This document shows, piece by piece, positions 1 to 13,400 of a DNA stretch of 64,000 nt. The notes under the pieces were generated by a model. That model saw nothing but the letters and a program-made list of their open reading frames with translations, had not been told where the DNA came from and made no database searches. The stretch's first letter is position 1. Every line of letters begins with the position of its first letter. Origin of the DNA: Erythrocercus mccallii (lineage: Eukaryota > Chordata > Aves > Passeriformes > Dicruridae); contig VZRG01001653.1 in NCBI GenBank assembly GCA_013397435.1, positions 99,043-163,042 of the forward strand, read 5' to 3'. The position numbers and the translations under genes are program-made.

Positions 1-1002
1 AGGTATTTTCAATCTTCCAACGTTTAAATGTTGGCAACAAGTTTTGACAATAAGCAAATCAGTTCCAGAAAGATGGAAAATAAGGTAGAAGAAAATAACA
101 ACCTTTTTCCTCTGCTTCCCTATATTTCTCCTCCCCTCAGTTTAGCCTAGAGAGGAAAGATTTTAAGTTTATCCTATCACTGCAGTCAGTATTTTGGAAT
201 CAAAATAATTCTGTAGAAGAAGTAAGGCATATATGTGTAATAATTCATGTAGTTAATTACACAGTTAAATCATTAAATTTACAGATTGTCTTATCTCTCT
301 CATTTGATATTGGCCTAAGTTAGTTTTGTTTACATTTAAGTTGTTGGCTTGACCTGGGGCAAATAAATTATCTGGATGGTATTTTGCGCCAAAATAAATA
401 AAGCATCAACAGCTTACAAAGAAAAATTCTAGAAAGGCGGGACATACTGGATGTTGTGTCAAAACTGTAGAAGGAAAAGTGTGTAAGAATCTTTCTTACT
501 TGATGTGATTTTTCATTTCATTGCTTGAGTCATTAGAGTCATTGCAAATGCCACCTTTGCTGAGCATATTTGTGCTCAGCATTCTGTAGTCCATAAAGCT
601 TACAGAAGTCAGGTTAGGAGCTAGCATTCTAGACTGGAGATTGCTGGCGCCAAATTTACTCTAGCCCCAGGAAACTTGAAAAAAATTAATAAACCACAAC
701 TAAACAAACTGCTCAGCTTTACAGTCACAGGAATAGTAAAACTTTCAGGACACTTATCTGCATTACTATGACTTTCATAGCAAATTAGATTTCCTGGGCT
801 TTGTAGTATTTCATAATTCAGGGAGGGGAAAAAATCTCTAATTAAACAACTTTTTTAAAAAAAAAACAATTGTTTTAGTTTTCCCAGGAGAAGTTATTAT
901 CTAGATTTTTAAAAAATATATTTTAGTTAAAGGTAGAGCTTTCAAAAAGGACGTACAATATAAAATGCAGTGATTATAACTTCTTTCTTTCTTCTTAACT
1001 AG

Positions 1003-1482
1003 GAACCTCCTGAGTTGTATACAAGAGATAGATTCTAGGTTGACTGCTGACAGAGAGTACAATGCAGCATTTCCTCCTCAAGACAGCATTCAACACTGGA
1101 TGGACAGACTGCAGCAACTTTCCATGCAGTGTGTGATGGTTCTTGAGGAGCTGTCTTGGTTTATCCAGAGCTGCCCAAAAGAAGAGTCAGCCAGGTGTAA
1201 TGACAGTGAAAGGACCGATGTCAAAGCCAACATTCCTCAGAGTTCAGTACCTGAAATGGGAAATGTTCTTGCAGGAATACCTGACCTGATTCCCTCAGAT
1301 CTAAAGCACTTGTCTCCAGTAACAATTGAGCAATTGCCTCCTGGATGCAGGATGCGAAATAAGGATCAGTTGTGGCTGCAGGTAGCTACACAATTGACAG
1401 CAGTGATGGCAAACGTGAAGGCCATGAAAGCAGAAGTGGACAGAGTAAGACAAAAGTCGCGACAGACCTCCTTTTATTCCTG
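1003..1482 (+). CDS. MDN1: MDN1 exon (window exon 1)
   Basis: Acceptor cttaactag, donor TG|GTGAGT. It begins with the last base of a split codon, then encodes local residues 1-159 starting NLLSCIQEID. The donor splits a Trp codon (TG|G) completed by the next exon. Coding extends upstream of any ATG, so this is an internal exon. Confidence 0.95.
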
Positions 1483-4400
1483 GTGAGTTCTACATGTGAA
1501 CATCTCTTCTGTTTTATGTTCACATAATATGTGTGAAGTAATTCTGAAAATTTTCGCCTACACATGTATTGAAAAGTGGATTCAGATGCACTTCAAACAT
1601 TTTTCCATTCATTTTTTTTTTGCAAAATGCAGTGCCTGACTATTTAAAGAAATGTGTCTTCTCCCACTCCCCTGACAAGTGGCAAAAAACTTGTCTCGCT
1701 TCCCACTTCATCTTTGGTCTCTCAGGATTTTATCCCCATAGCTCCTTAGCTGATGAGGTGAATTTCAAATACAAATTTAAGGAAGAAATTTTCATTTTAA
1801 AAGACATTTGTAGCCTATTTAATAACAATCTTCTAATTTTCTCTCTGCTTCAAACAGTATGAATATAAGCTTGTTGTCAAGTCTTTTATTTAATAAATTT
1901 AGGATGGAGATATGCTGCCTCTCCCTTATCCATGCCCAAGAAAAGATTTAATCTTTAATTGGACTGTTTGTTCTTCTTTCAGTATTATGGTATTTCTGTT
2001 TCAGGAGAGACTTTGAAGTTTGCACATCAGCTGTGAGTTGTTTGCTGGAAGTCTCAACCCAGTTACAAAGCATAGAGTCCCTGTTTCTTCCAAATGGGCA
2101 AGACAGGGAAGCTGCAAATCAGATGGCCCTAATCAAGAGCCTAAAGTATATACAAGAAGAAGTTAATAACACATCTTCAGACTTCACAGCCTGGAGAACG
2201 CAGCTGCTTGCTTCCATGTCAGATTGCATTGGTAAGGATAGCTTTTCTCTACCTGATTTTTAATATTGGTAAAACACAAGAATTTATTAGTTTGGTCATT
2301 GCTGAAGGTGGCCCTGTATTCCTTGTGATATCCCAAAACTTCATGAAATTAAAACTTGCAAAATTTAGTCCAGACTTTCTTTGTGCAGTATAGTTTTTTT
2401 ACCATCTCTGTTAGTGATGGATTCTGCACCATAGTTGGAGGTCAGGATTAGCGAGGAAATTTTGGTAGAACTGTGTAGTAGAAGTTGCATAGTGCTGTCA
2501 TTGTCCTTGCATAAAGGAAACATAGGAACCTGTAATCTGATGTGTTTCCATGTAAAACTGCCTGTGTTATGGTTCAAAAGGAAATCAACAGTCAAATGAA
2601 GAGTTTGTGGAGCAGTTCTCAACAAAAGTGGAAACTGTTATCCGTGCTGTTCTGTATGCTGTTCAGTGTTTGGTAGCGAGAAAACAGGAAGGTGGAAAAG
2701 AGGAAGAAAAATCTTCAGAGGAAAATGGTAAGTTTGTCAATATACTTGAGTGGAGAGCAGAAGAGTTTAAAATTTCCAAACCTTAAAATTTCTTAAATAG
2801 TGTGTGTTAGAGGTACCAATACACTAGGAAATTGCAGTTTTAATAGAAATTCTGTATTTAAACAGGGTGGATATTTCTAGATTGCTTGCTATAACATTTA
2901 TAGAATGTCTGACTTGATCTCCATTTTTTTAATGTGTTTCAAACAAAGAAGATGCAGCCTTACTTGATGTGATTAAAGCTGGACATATAACTAAACTTTT
3001 GGATGAAGATCTATCTGCTGATTTGGAGTCTTTACATGTGCAGAAGGCAATTTTAGGTGTTTCAGAACTCCTGGAGATCCTGAAATCTTACAGGGAAGAC
3101 TGCACTTCTTATAAACAAAAGGTAAAATTTTTCTTTTCATTAGTTTTTTGGCTTAGGAGTCTCAAGAGATTTTGAATTGTGAACTACTTTGGTGGTTAAA
3201 CTTGCATTGCTTCCTTTTGCCTCAGTTCCTTAGAACTAGAAGCATTTGAGAAACAGTGGCCAAATAAAGGTAGCCTTCTGCAGTGCAAAAGCCAGACATT
3301 CCTGTAGTAAGAAGAAAAGCTTTTGTGAAGAATCTAGAAAAAGCTCCAGAAACGTTAAAAATTGCACTTACCTACCGATATTTCTGCGTTGAGCATCTGT
3401 TTTCAGTCACTGTCATGACCATCTCTGAGGTGCATGTCAGTAAGTACAAATAATGACTGACAGCTTTTTTTTTTTGTTTTAACTGTAGTTCTTCAACCAG
3501 TCCTGCTATTTGCTGGTGCGTCTAAAACCCATGCTCTGCAAGTATTCAGACCTCATCCTGTTCTACCTCACCATTTCACTTGCATCTCACAGGAGTACTG
3601 GAAAACTGCTTTCTGTTCTAACCAGCATTTTTACAGAGCTTGCTCTAAAGGTAAGTTATTAGAGGTAGCAGAGGATATATGGCAAGCATATATTTAATGT
3701 GTAAAAGTCTTGAGTAGAAACTAAGCTGAAAATGTACTTACTAGTGAGGAAGATTTTGAGATTCTATTTGCCCTTGCAGGGGTTTTGTCTGCCAAAAGAA
3801 TTACTTGAAGATGAAGCAGGAGAGGGAGCAACAGAGTTCCATGACTATGAGGATGGTGGTATTGGAGAAGGGGAAGGCAAGAAGGATGTGAGCGACAAAA
3901 TAGAAAGTGAAGATCAGGCAAGTGTTTGGGGTTGATCTTGTTTAATTGAAGTGAAACTGAAAAAGCTCTTGAAATCCATGGTGTAGATGTCTTGGGTAAA
4001 AAGAAACATGAACTTACTTTCAGTCTCCTATTTATGTTGGCTTTTATCTTTGCATATCAGCTTATAAACATAGTTGTGATACTTAAGATTTTAATGTATA
4101 GGCAAGAGCCATTGTAATTTTTGGCTTTACCAATGATTTAGATAGAAGACAGTTTTAAAAAAGGTGAAGAGAAGGAGAAAGAGGATCAAGATTCTAAACC
4201 AGACATTGAAGGAGAAGACAATGCAATTGAAATGTCCGAAGACTTTGAAGGAAAGATGCACGATGGAGAATGGGAGAAAAAAGGTTTGGTTCTTCCACTA
4301 TGGCAAATTTATAAGAAAAGTTACAGATGCTTGGTTTTCTATATATACATATACATATACATATATATATATATATATATAGTTAGTTATATATATAGTT

Positions 4401-7400
4401 TTAGTTATATATATAGCATGGTTGATGCTTTTCTATAACATGCACATGTGTGTCTTTCTCAGCATATATATATTAACTGAATGGGGTGATGAAATTAAGG
4501 TTCAAAGTATGATTGCTTATTTGCTTCTGAAGTTAACAAAAACATTTGCTTTCTCTCTTCTGTACTGAAACACATTCTGAACTGTACACAGAAGATGAGG
4601 AAAATTCAGATGAAGAGGAGGAACTGGATAAGCAGATGGGCAATCTTGATAATGCTGAAGCTGATGATAAACTAGATGAAAGGCTCTGGGGGGATGAAGA
4701 TGATGATGATGAAGAAGAAGATGCTAGTAGTAAAACAGAAGAAACTGGACCAGGAATGGATGAGGTAATAAGGAAAGGGGTGGGAGAAAGAAGTATCAAA
4801 GAAATTGAACTCTGCTAACTTGATGTGACCTAGAATGGGAATTGCCTCTTGTAGCTCTTTGCCTTAGAAAGAGATAATTTCAGGGAATAAGTTCTCTTGA
4901 GTGTTGTCTTCTTTTTTTTTCTGTAGGAGATGATGTCACTGAGACTTTGAAAATCAAGTAATGTAATTGAGTTTCTTTTGGATTTCTTAATAGGAGGATT
5001 CAGAGCTGGTTGCAAAAGATGACAATCTGGGGACAGGAAACAAGGATAATAAAAAACAGCCCCTCAAGAATGAGGACAAAGAACAACAGGAAGAAGACAG
5101 TGGCAATAAAGAGAAAATCCATGAACAAATTGATGAGGTAAAAGTTATTTGGATTACAAGGAGTATCTTGCTGTTAAATGACATTTTGTTGGTTATACCA
5201 TGTATTTCTGAGAATTTGAAATGCCTTTTTTTTTTTAGTGAGGTGCCCTGAAAAAATGTTAATTCATTTCAGAGCTAAAAGTAAACCATACTTTATCCAT
5301 TATAATACACATTTATTTTCTGATTCATAATCCAGAAAGGATTTTTTTTTGTAGCCTTGAACTTGTAATGGCTGCCAAAACAGGCTTTACACTGAATTGA
5401 TGTTTTGATGAACAAAACCCTAATTCTGTTGTGTTTAGCAACAGAAACGCCTTATTATGCAAGAGTACATCTAGCATCTCCATGAGTGCATATTCTGTTT
5501 AAAATGTTTCAGTTAGGAAAATTGGCTTTTGTACACAAAACATGCTGGTTTTAAGTACCACCAATTTATGTAAATGCATTTGCTGAAATTAATCTCTCTG
5601 CTCTTCATAGATGAGTATGTGTACACTGGAAATCCACTTTTAACTGATCAGAATGTAATATTGTGTCCAGTACTACTTTGTCCTAGAGAATACAGTAGTA
5701 TCTTGTTTCTTATCTTTTCCTATCCTCCCACTTAGTCCATGCCTGTTATTTTTTCCCCCATTCCTTTGCTGACAGCGTGAGTATGATGAGAATGAAGTAG
5801 ATCCTTATCATGGCCAGCAAGAAAAGGAGCCTGAAGTTGAACCTTTGGACCTCCCTGATAATTTGAATCTGGAGAGTAATGAGAAGAGTGATGATGAGGA
5901 GAATGAAGGTACAGCTGAAAATATCTACAGATTCCTAGATAAAAGCTACATGGAAATGGGGGGACAATCAAATTATGAGCCCTTTTTGTCTGTTGAAAGA
6001 AGAGAGATGGTGGTAGGATTCTGTATAACCACCAGGAAGCTGCAAATTCATCTGTGCATGAAATTACAAACATACCAAATGCAGGCCAGACAAGAAGTCA
6101 GCATTACAACATTTTCCTTTACTTCCCTTTCATGCACACTGTGGAGCATGCTTTCTCCTGTTATCCAAGTGATACAGCCTAACTTATGCTGGAATCTCCT
6201 TATTTAATTGTCCAGTTGCTTTTGTGGTTTCATTTTTTTTCTATTATACTTTCAAGTATTTGTACTCTTGAAAGTCAATTGACCCTCAGGAATATTAGGT
6301 TAAAGGAAATTAAAAGGAATTCATCCTGCCGTACTGCTAGCTAGAAAACAATTGTGACTTAAAGGAATTATATGGCTATAGAAAACACAAATCCTGTGTA
6401 TAGAATGCAGTATTTTATGGGGTTTTGATAGGCTGGGCAGTTTTATTCCAAATATCTGTAATATTCACTGTCTGTGTACTTCACTGAAAGTTTTATATAC
6501 CTTTCTGATTTTTTTTTTGAAATCCAGAAGAAAAGAATGATTTTGAAATAGATGAGAAGCCTGTTGATTTAAATGAGGCAGAGAAGACAGAAGAACAGAA
6601 TGAAGAGGATACTGATGAGACAGAAAGAGATGATGATCAAGATGCAAAAGCAGCTGAAGAAGGCATTTCTGAAGATAAAGAGAAGGAAGATGAAGAAGAC
6701 AAAGATGCTCATGATCAAGAAGAAAAGGCAGAGAACACTGAGGATGCAGAAGAAAAACAGGAAGAGTCACAACCACCTGATGAGAAAAAAAATGAATCTG
6801 CTGAAGATAAGGGAATCCCTAATGAAAACCAAGGCCTTCAACCTCAGGTACAGTGTAATAAATTAAAGTGTGATTTTCTATTTTTTTAAATTGCCTTTAC
6901 AAGATAAGAAATGGATGTGCTCTGTGATAGTCCAAAACAAATTCAACATTGAATAATACAATGTTAGTGAGAGTCTTCATCAAGATAACAAGAACTATGT
7001 TTATTAAACATGTTTCTGCTATCTGTGTTCCTGCTGCCTCCTCAGCCTTGAGTTAGAAAGGAACAGAGTTTGAAGGGACCTACAGCAATCATCTAGTCCA
7101 ACTGCCTGACCACTTTGGGGCTGACCAAAAATTTAAGATGATGATGGTTATTTTTATTTTATTTTATTTTATTTTATTTATTTTTTTAAGCATTGTCCAA
7201 ATGACTCGTAAACACAGACAGCTCTTGGGGCATTGACCACGCCTCTAAGAAACCTGTTTCAGTGTTTGACCACCCTCTCAGTGTGATACTAAAGTCCCAA
7301 TGACCATCCCCATGCCTCCTATCACTGGGAGAAAAGATCAGCACCTCTCTCTATATGTCCCTTCCTCGAAAGCTGTAGAGAGCAATGGGACCACCTTTCA

Positions 7401-10400
7401 GCCTCCTTCTCTCCAAGCTAGACAAGCCCAAAGTCCTTAGCCACCCTTGACAGGCCATTGCTTCCAGCCCTTGCACCACTGTTGTTGCCCTCCTCTGGCC
7501 ACATTCAAGGACCTTCACATCCTTTTTAACTTGTGGAGCCCAGAATTGCACACAGCACTCATGTGAGGCTGCACCAGTGCTCAATACAGTGGATTCACCA
7601 CCTCTTTTGACCTGCTGGTGTTGCTGTGTTTGATGCTCCCCAGGATGGGGATTGCCCTCTGGGCTGCCAGGGGCCAGCATCTCCCCATCTGTGAGCCAGC
7701 ATCCCCAGATCCCTTTACAGGGCTGCATTCCAAGCAATCTTCTCCCAGTCTATACTTCAGCCCAGTGTTATTCTGTCCTAGGTGCAGAATTCAGCATTTG
7801 GATTTGTTAAATTTCAGCCCCTTAATCATATTCCAGTGCCCCAATTTGTCTAAATCCCTTTGCAAGGAGCCTTTTGTCCTTCAAGAGAGCCCACAGCACC
7901 TCACGGTTTCTATCAGCAAACTTGGTAATGAAGCATTCAACTCCTACATTCAGATCATTGATAAATACATTAAACAGGACTATTCCTAGAGCTGAACCCC
8001 AAGAAACAGCACTGGTGACTGTCACCACAACTATTTGAGCCCTGGAATCCACTCAGCACACCGTGAATCCTCTCATCCCACAGCTGGACAACTCATCCAA
8101 AAGGATGCTGTGAGGGACACTATCAAAAGCCTTACTAAAAGTCCAGAAAAATTATATCCACTGCCTTCCCTTCATCTACTAGGCCAGTGACCTCGTCATA
8201 GAAGGGGTATCCAGTTAAACAGGCCTTTCCCTTTGTTAACCCATCCTGACTGTGTCTGATAACTGTATTTGTCTTTAAGTGCCTTTCAATAACACACAGT
8301 TCTCAGTGTCTTTTAGAATGTAAAAATAACCTGATTTTATTTCAGGAAGAGGAGGATAAAGATAATTCAGAGATGGACGAACAGATCCCTGAGGCTGAGG
8401 AAAGAATGGAGCATGAAACACAAGGGCAGACTGGGCAGGAAAATCTGCAGAGTGACAATGCTGTTGAGCTGGCTGGAGAGGCTTCAGAAAGAGACCAGTC
8501 TAAAGAGGTAAATTGTGTGGAAGTGTCGGAGTTAAAAATGCTAAATTTGTGAATATGTTCTCCAGTTGCAATCAGGGAACTGCTGCCATAGTTTTCAAGA
8601 ACTGTGTATAAGACTTTATACCAGTTATAAATTCACTGAAAAAACCCTTAAAGGCCATGTAAATACCCTGCATTTTCTTGACTGTAAAGGTAAGTTTAGG
8701 GTAATTGTTGAACTGTAGAAGTGACTTGTCTGTTCTCCATAAGAATGATACTTGCATTTATGAGCAATTGGTCCTTCAGAACAAAATGTAGCAAAGCATT
8801 GCAGTTTAACATCTGGAGTTTCTTTACAGTAGTTTGTTTTCGGTTACCCTTGAAATTATTTTTTTTCTTTCAGGAAAGTGGAACTGGAGCTTCAAGTGCA
8901 AACCAGGCAGAAGGCCATGAATCCACACGCATGGCCCGGATGGCTTCTCAGAGGCAAAGCAGAAAAAATACACAGGTTCATCTCTTCTTTTAAATTTTTG
9001 TTTAAATGTCTTAATATTAACCAGCAAATAGGCAGGACTCAGTTTCTCCTTGTTAGAACACTCTTCTCATTAGTGGTGGGTTACACCTCTCTTGAAGTTC
9101 ATGGTGTTAATTTGTTCCTTTTCAGAGTTTCAAGAGGAAACCTGGCCAGGCAGACAATGAGCGCTCGATAGGAGATCACAATGAACGCGTCCACAAACGA
9201 TTGAGAACCATGGAATCCAGCAGTGAAGCAAAGCAGGATACAACTCAGCCCGAACAAAATGTGGAGGAGGCTGATGCATTTGAACACATTAAACAAGGCT
9301 CTGAACACTATGATGCACAGACATACGGTACAGTGGTATTTCTGTGTGTAAAGAGTTGTCATTGCAGAATCAAATCCTGAAACACTTGTATTTGCTGTAG
9401 TTTTCCCTGTTTGCTTTTTAAAGGTACCTTTAATGATCCTTGCTTTGGTTAAAGGTGCAGCACCATTTCACTACAATAACTTCTACTCTTTGTCAGTCAG
9501 ACTCAAACTAACAATAACACTTTTGAAAATACTGGTTTGACTTAGAAAACTGGATTTTATCTTAATATCTTTACAGTCTGTTCTCTTCAAATCTTACTTC
9601 AGCTAATCAAGGCAATAGCTTACTGACATGACACAGCACAACAGAGTGAAAGATAAAACAGGGGTTTGAGTCTCAGATTTCTTCCAAGTTCACTGAAACT
9701 GATATGCAGTGGCCTGAGAATGCAACATTTTTTTTTACTTGACTATTTCCCTTTTCACTCTCCTCTTGACAAGTATTGTTGTCTTTGTGCAGATGTAGCT
9801 AGCAAGGAGCAAGAGAAACCTATTATGCCTCCTGAAGAAAAGGAAGAAGGAAACTGTGAAGATACAGCAATGGAAACAGAAATGCAGGATGAGGATCTCA
9901 GAGCAGTAGACACTGAAGAGCTGAAGCCAGAAAAAAAGAAGTCTACTGCTACTAAACCTCATGGTACATTAACTTAAAAAGTATTCTAAATACAGGCTGA
10001 TATGGATCTTTAGATCTATATGTAGGTATTTAGATTTGCATGTAGTGGATATGTTTCATAAGGCTAAATGCCTGCTCTAAATTGATTCCTCTGCAGCAGT
10101 AGTCTTACTTCTGCCTAACAACAGCATTAGCCTTTGCTAAACTGATTGAATGATAGAGGGTTTTGCTGTTTTCTTTCAAGTTAATGGTCTCTAATCTTTA
10201 TCCACCACTTTGAAGAAATAAAAACCAAAAACTTCCCTGCTGTTCAACATAGTGCCAATCCACTTAATTAATTGGCATTTAACAATGCATTCCAGTGTCA
10301 CCACCATCAGCACTACATAACTCAATTGTTTTATGTATAACTAACTTCTGGCAAAAAAAAAAACCCAAAAAAACAAACCAGCAAGAAGTGGAGGAGGTGG

Positions 10401-13400
10401 TCTAAACAATATCTGGTGAGGTAGCACCAGAATCACTGCCTTTTTTCTTAAGTGGGAACAAAACTGAGCAGCCAATAGAAGTAGTTGACAGAGAAGATAG
10501 GTCTGACTTGTTAGCCACAGACCCCCCCCACACAAAATAAGCAAGATAAAAGTATCTCTTGCCAATTGCAACAGAAATTGTGATATTGATGAATCTAAGT
10601 AAATGACACCGTAGCTTGGCGTTTTGAACAGTTTTCTTCTTGATTAACACAAAACATGGCTGGAGAGGGAAGACAAGTTTTACAAGCCCACATTCTTGCT
10701 TCCCACTCCATTGAGCTTTAATCACTTAAATCTCTTGCTAGACTCTTTATTTATGGTACAGGTGTGCATGTAATCAGTCTACTTGTTTTTCCACATGATT
10801 CTCTAACTTGATGTTCTGAAAAACTAGAGTCTTCGAAACACCTCCTACAATGTCATACTTTTTCTTCTTTAGAATAATTCTTAAGAAATGAGTTGTTAAA
10901 CAGCACAGTACAGTAGAAACAGTAATAAACTGTCTACTCCATTGCTTTATTTGTAAATGGATTTTTGATTTATAGAAAAACTGTTCTGTTAAAAAATAGA
11001 TAGTAAAAGATAAGCAAATATTGCCATTTTTTAATGATGATTTTCTGACTTCTCAAATGACTTTATGCCTCCTGTCATTCTGTCATAAGAGGCTATGAGA
11101 ATCAATAAATGTACTTCACCAGTGGAATTGTCAGGTGTTAAAGATCTGTTAACTATTACTTTGTTTGGCAAGAAGGTTACAAGACAGAAAAACAATTTGC
11201 ATTAGGAAAGGTGTGGTTATCTGTTCCAGTAAGTTGCAAAATGTATTCATCCCATGCCTATAATTAAATGTCTTAAAATCTGGCACTTCTTTTGAAAGAA
11301 AATGTCAACTGCACTACAAAGCGTATGAGATGTTCTGTAAAAGAGTCAAGATACAATATTGCTTCTTGTATTATGTGTGATCCATGAAGTCAGTAATTAG
11401 TTTTGTGGTTGTAGGACCAGGTGATGTGCAGCCAGAGCTCCAGACTTTTGACTCAGAGGATGTCAATGACTCTGCACCAGAAAAATTACTAAAGGTGACT
11501 GAAGAGAAGCCAGAGAGAAGCAAGGACTCAACCATACACACAGCCCACCAGTTTCTGATGGACGTTCCCCAGGTAGGATACCCAGTCTGTCTTCTTTCAG
11601 CTATGGCAGGAGAAACAGATGGTTTTACTTTACCCGTCTGAATGAAACTCTGTGACTGCAAAAGACTAGAATTACTTTTTTTTCAGCCAACTCAGTACCT
11701 TGCTATTATTTAATAGCAGAATGCAAAGTAATACACATATAATGTTGTACATGCAGCTGAAAGATGCCTTTAAAATGTTCTACCCATCCTTAGCATGGAA
11801 CCTTCTCACATAATGATTTAAAAAGCTTTTGTTTTTCTATCTGTAAAGGACTGTATTGCTTAGATCAATTTGCAGATAAAATGCTTGGATAAAGTGGAAA
11901 GCAATAGGAAAGAGTGTGTGGCCTGAAGATAATAAAAGGGTGTATACAGAGTGATGAGAGAACTAGGCATCACTTTAAAACATCATTGTGGACAAAGAAT
12001 CCACCTTACTTAATTCATTAAAATATATTACTTCTTTATAAAAGAAGATTGCAGGTATGGTAGAACCTTTTTGAGCTTTCTATGAATGTCTCAATTTAAA
12101 AAATACCACAGCCTAGAAAATTGTAGAGCTCCACATAACACTTGTGGTTTTCCAGTGCAGACTTCTGGGAAAAAGCACATTTTATCATAAAAGACCTATG
12201 GCATAGAAGCAGTTGCGCGTGGATAACCAGTTGATAAAGTAAAAATATTTTCAGTGTCTTTTTTTTTTTTTAGAAGGATTGACCTTTCATTCTTACAGTA
12301 TGGTGTCCTAAGTACACACTTGGAGGGTGCTTTTTTACTATTTCTATGCATAACACAGAAAGGATTGTGTGCCAGCCACACTGGGTGTTTTTATCTTAAT
12401 GCCAAGTGTTGCAGCTCTTTGGAAAAAAAGACTGGTGAATGCAAGTGTTCTCCTGTTGTCAGAGTAATTGTGGCTTTGGGCTTTGTGAGTTTTTTCCAAC
12501 TGACAGGCAAAATGTGAAACAGGAGAGGGAGCTCTTGCAACACCATTTAAAGGGGAAGGGAAAGAGGCTGCCGGGGCGGGGAGGGGACAGGGGGAAAAGT
12601 GGAGCTTCTCACCTGCCAGCAAAAGGAAAAGGAGAGAAATCCCCTCCGTATATGTTTTTTTCCCCTTCCTTAAACGTGCAGTAGGTGACCAGTGGGACAG
12701 CTGCTGCTTCTTAAGGAATGAGAAGTTACTGGGACTATTAAGTTTGGAGTCATGGGCTTATTTTCCATAGTCTTTAAGCCTGCAGGTTATGCAGACCACG
12801 TATTTGCTGTTTGGCCAAACTGGGGGGGTCTGTAAGTCAGGGACAGAGGCTGTCACTGAAAGCACAATGAAAGTAAAAGAAGTATCACCCAAATCTTGGG
12901 TGTCCTTTAACAGAATGGCTTATCAAATAATATTTGGTGCCAGATAAGGAGGATGATGTCATTCAATCTTCAAGTGGTTTGAATGAAGCTTGTAAAAAAA
13001 TATAATTAAGTGAAGTATACTATGTTTTCAAAGATACTAGTTAGGTGTAATGTTCAACAGTTTGGTCTCCATTATACTGTCAATAAATCTGTTTGTCAAG
13101 ATCATTTCATTGATTTATCTTGAAATTCTGTATTTTATTATATTCAGTGTCAGTATCATAGATGTTCCTAGCTTTGTTTCTATATTATTATATCACACAT
13201 GGAGATATTTGTGGGGAGGTATTTATCCGTCATGTACATGGAAACTATTAAAAAACATGGAGATTTAGAATCTTCATTTAGGTATTTGGGTATTTTTTTT
13301 TTTTGTTTATAAGAATGAGAACAATGCATTTATACTTTTTTATAGTTTGCTATACTTTAGGGATCACTAGATGTGTAAACTTATTTTTCTGTCTCATAAA

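Noticed and set aside
1569..1862. 97-codon ORF between MDN1 exons
   Set aside because: Intron sequence; the flanking exons share a split Trp codon, so nothing lies between them in the mRNA.
6573..6866. Lys/Arg/Met-rich 97-codon ORF on plus strand
   Set aside because: It is an off-frame shadow of the Glu/Asp-rich MDN1 exon 6,528-6,847, whose true frame joins its neighbours.
11030..11115. Possible C/D-box snoRNA (aatgatga, ctga) in an MDN1 intron
   Set aside because: The only CTGA is a few bases from the C-like box, with no well-placed D box or terminal stem.
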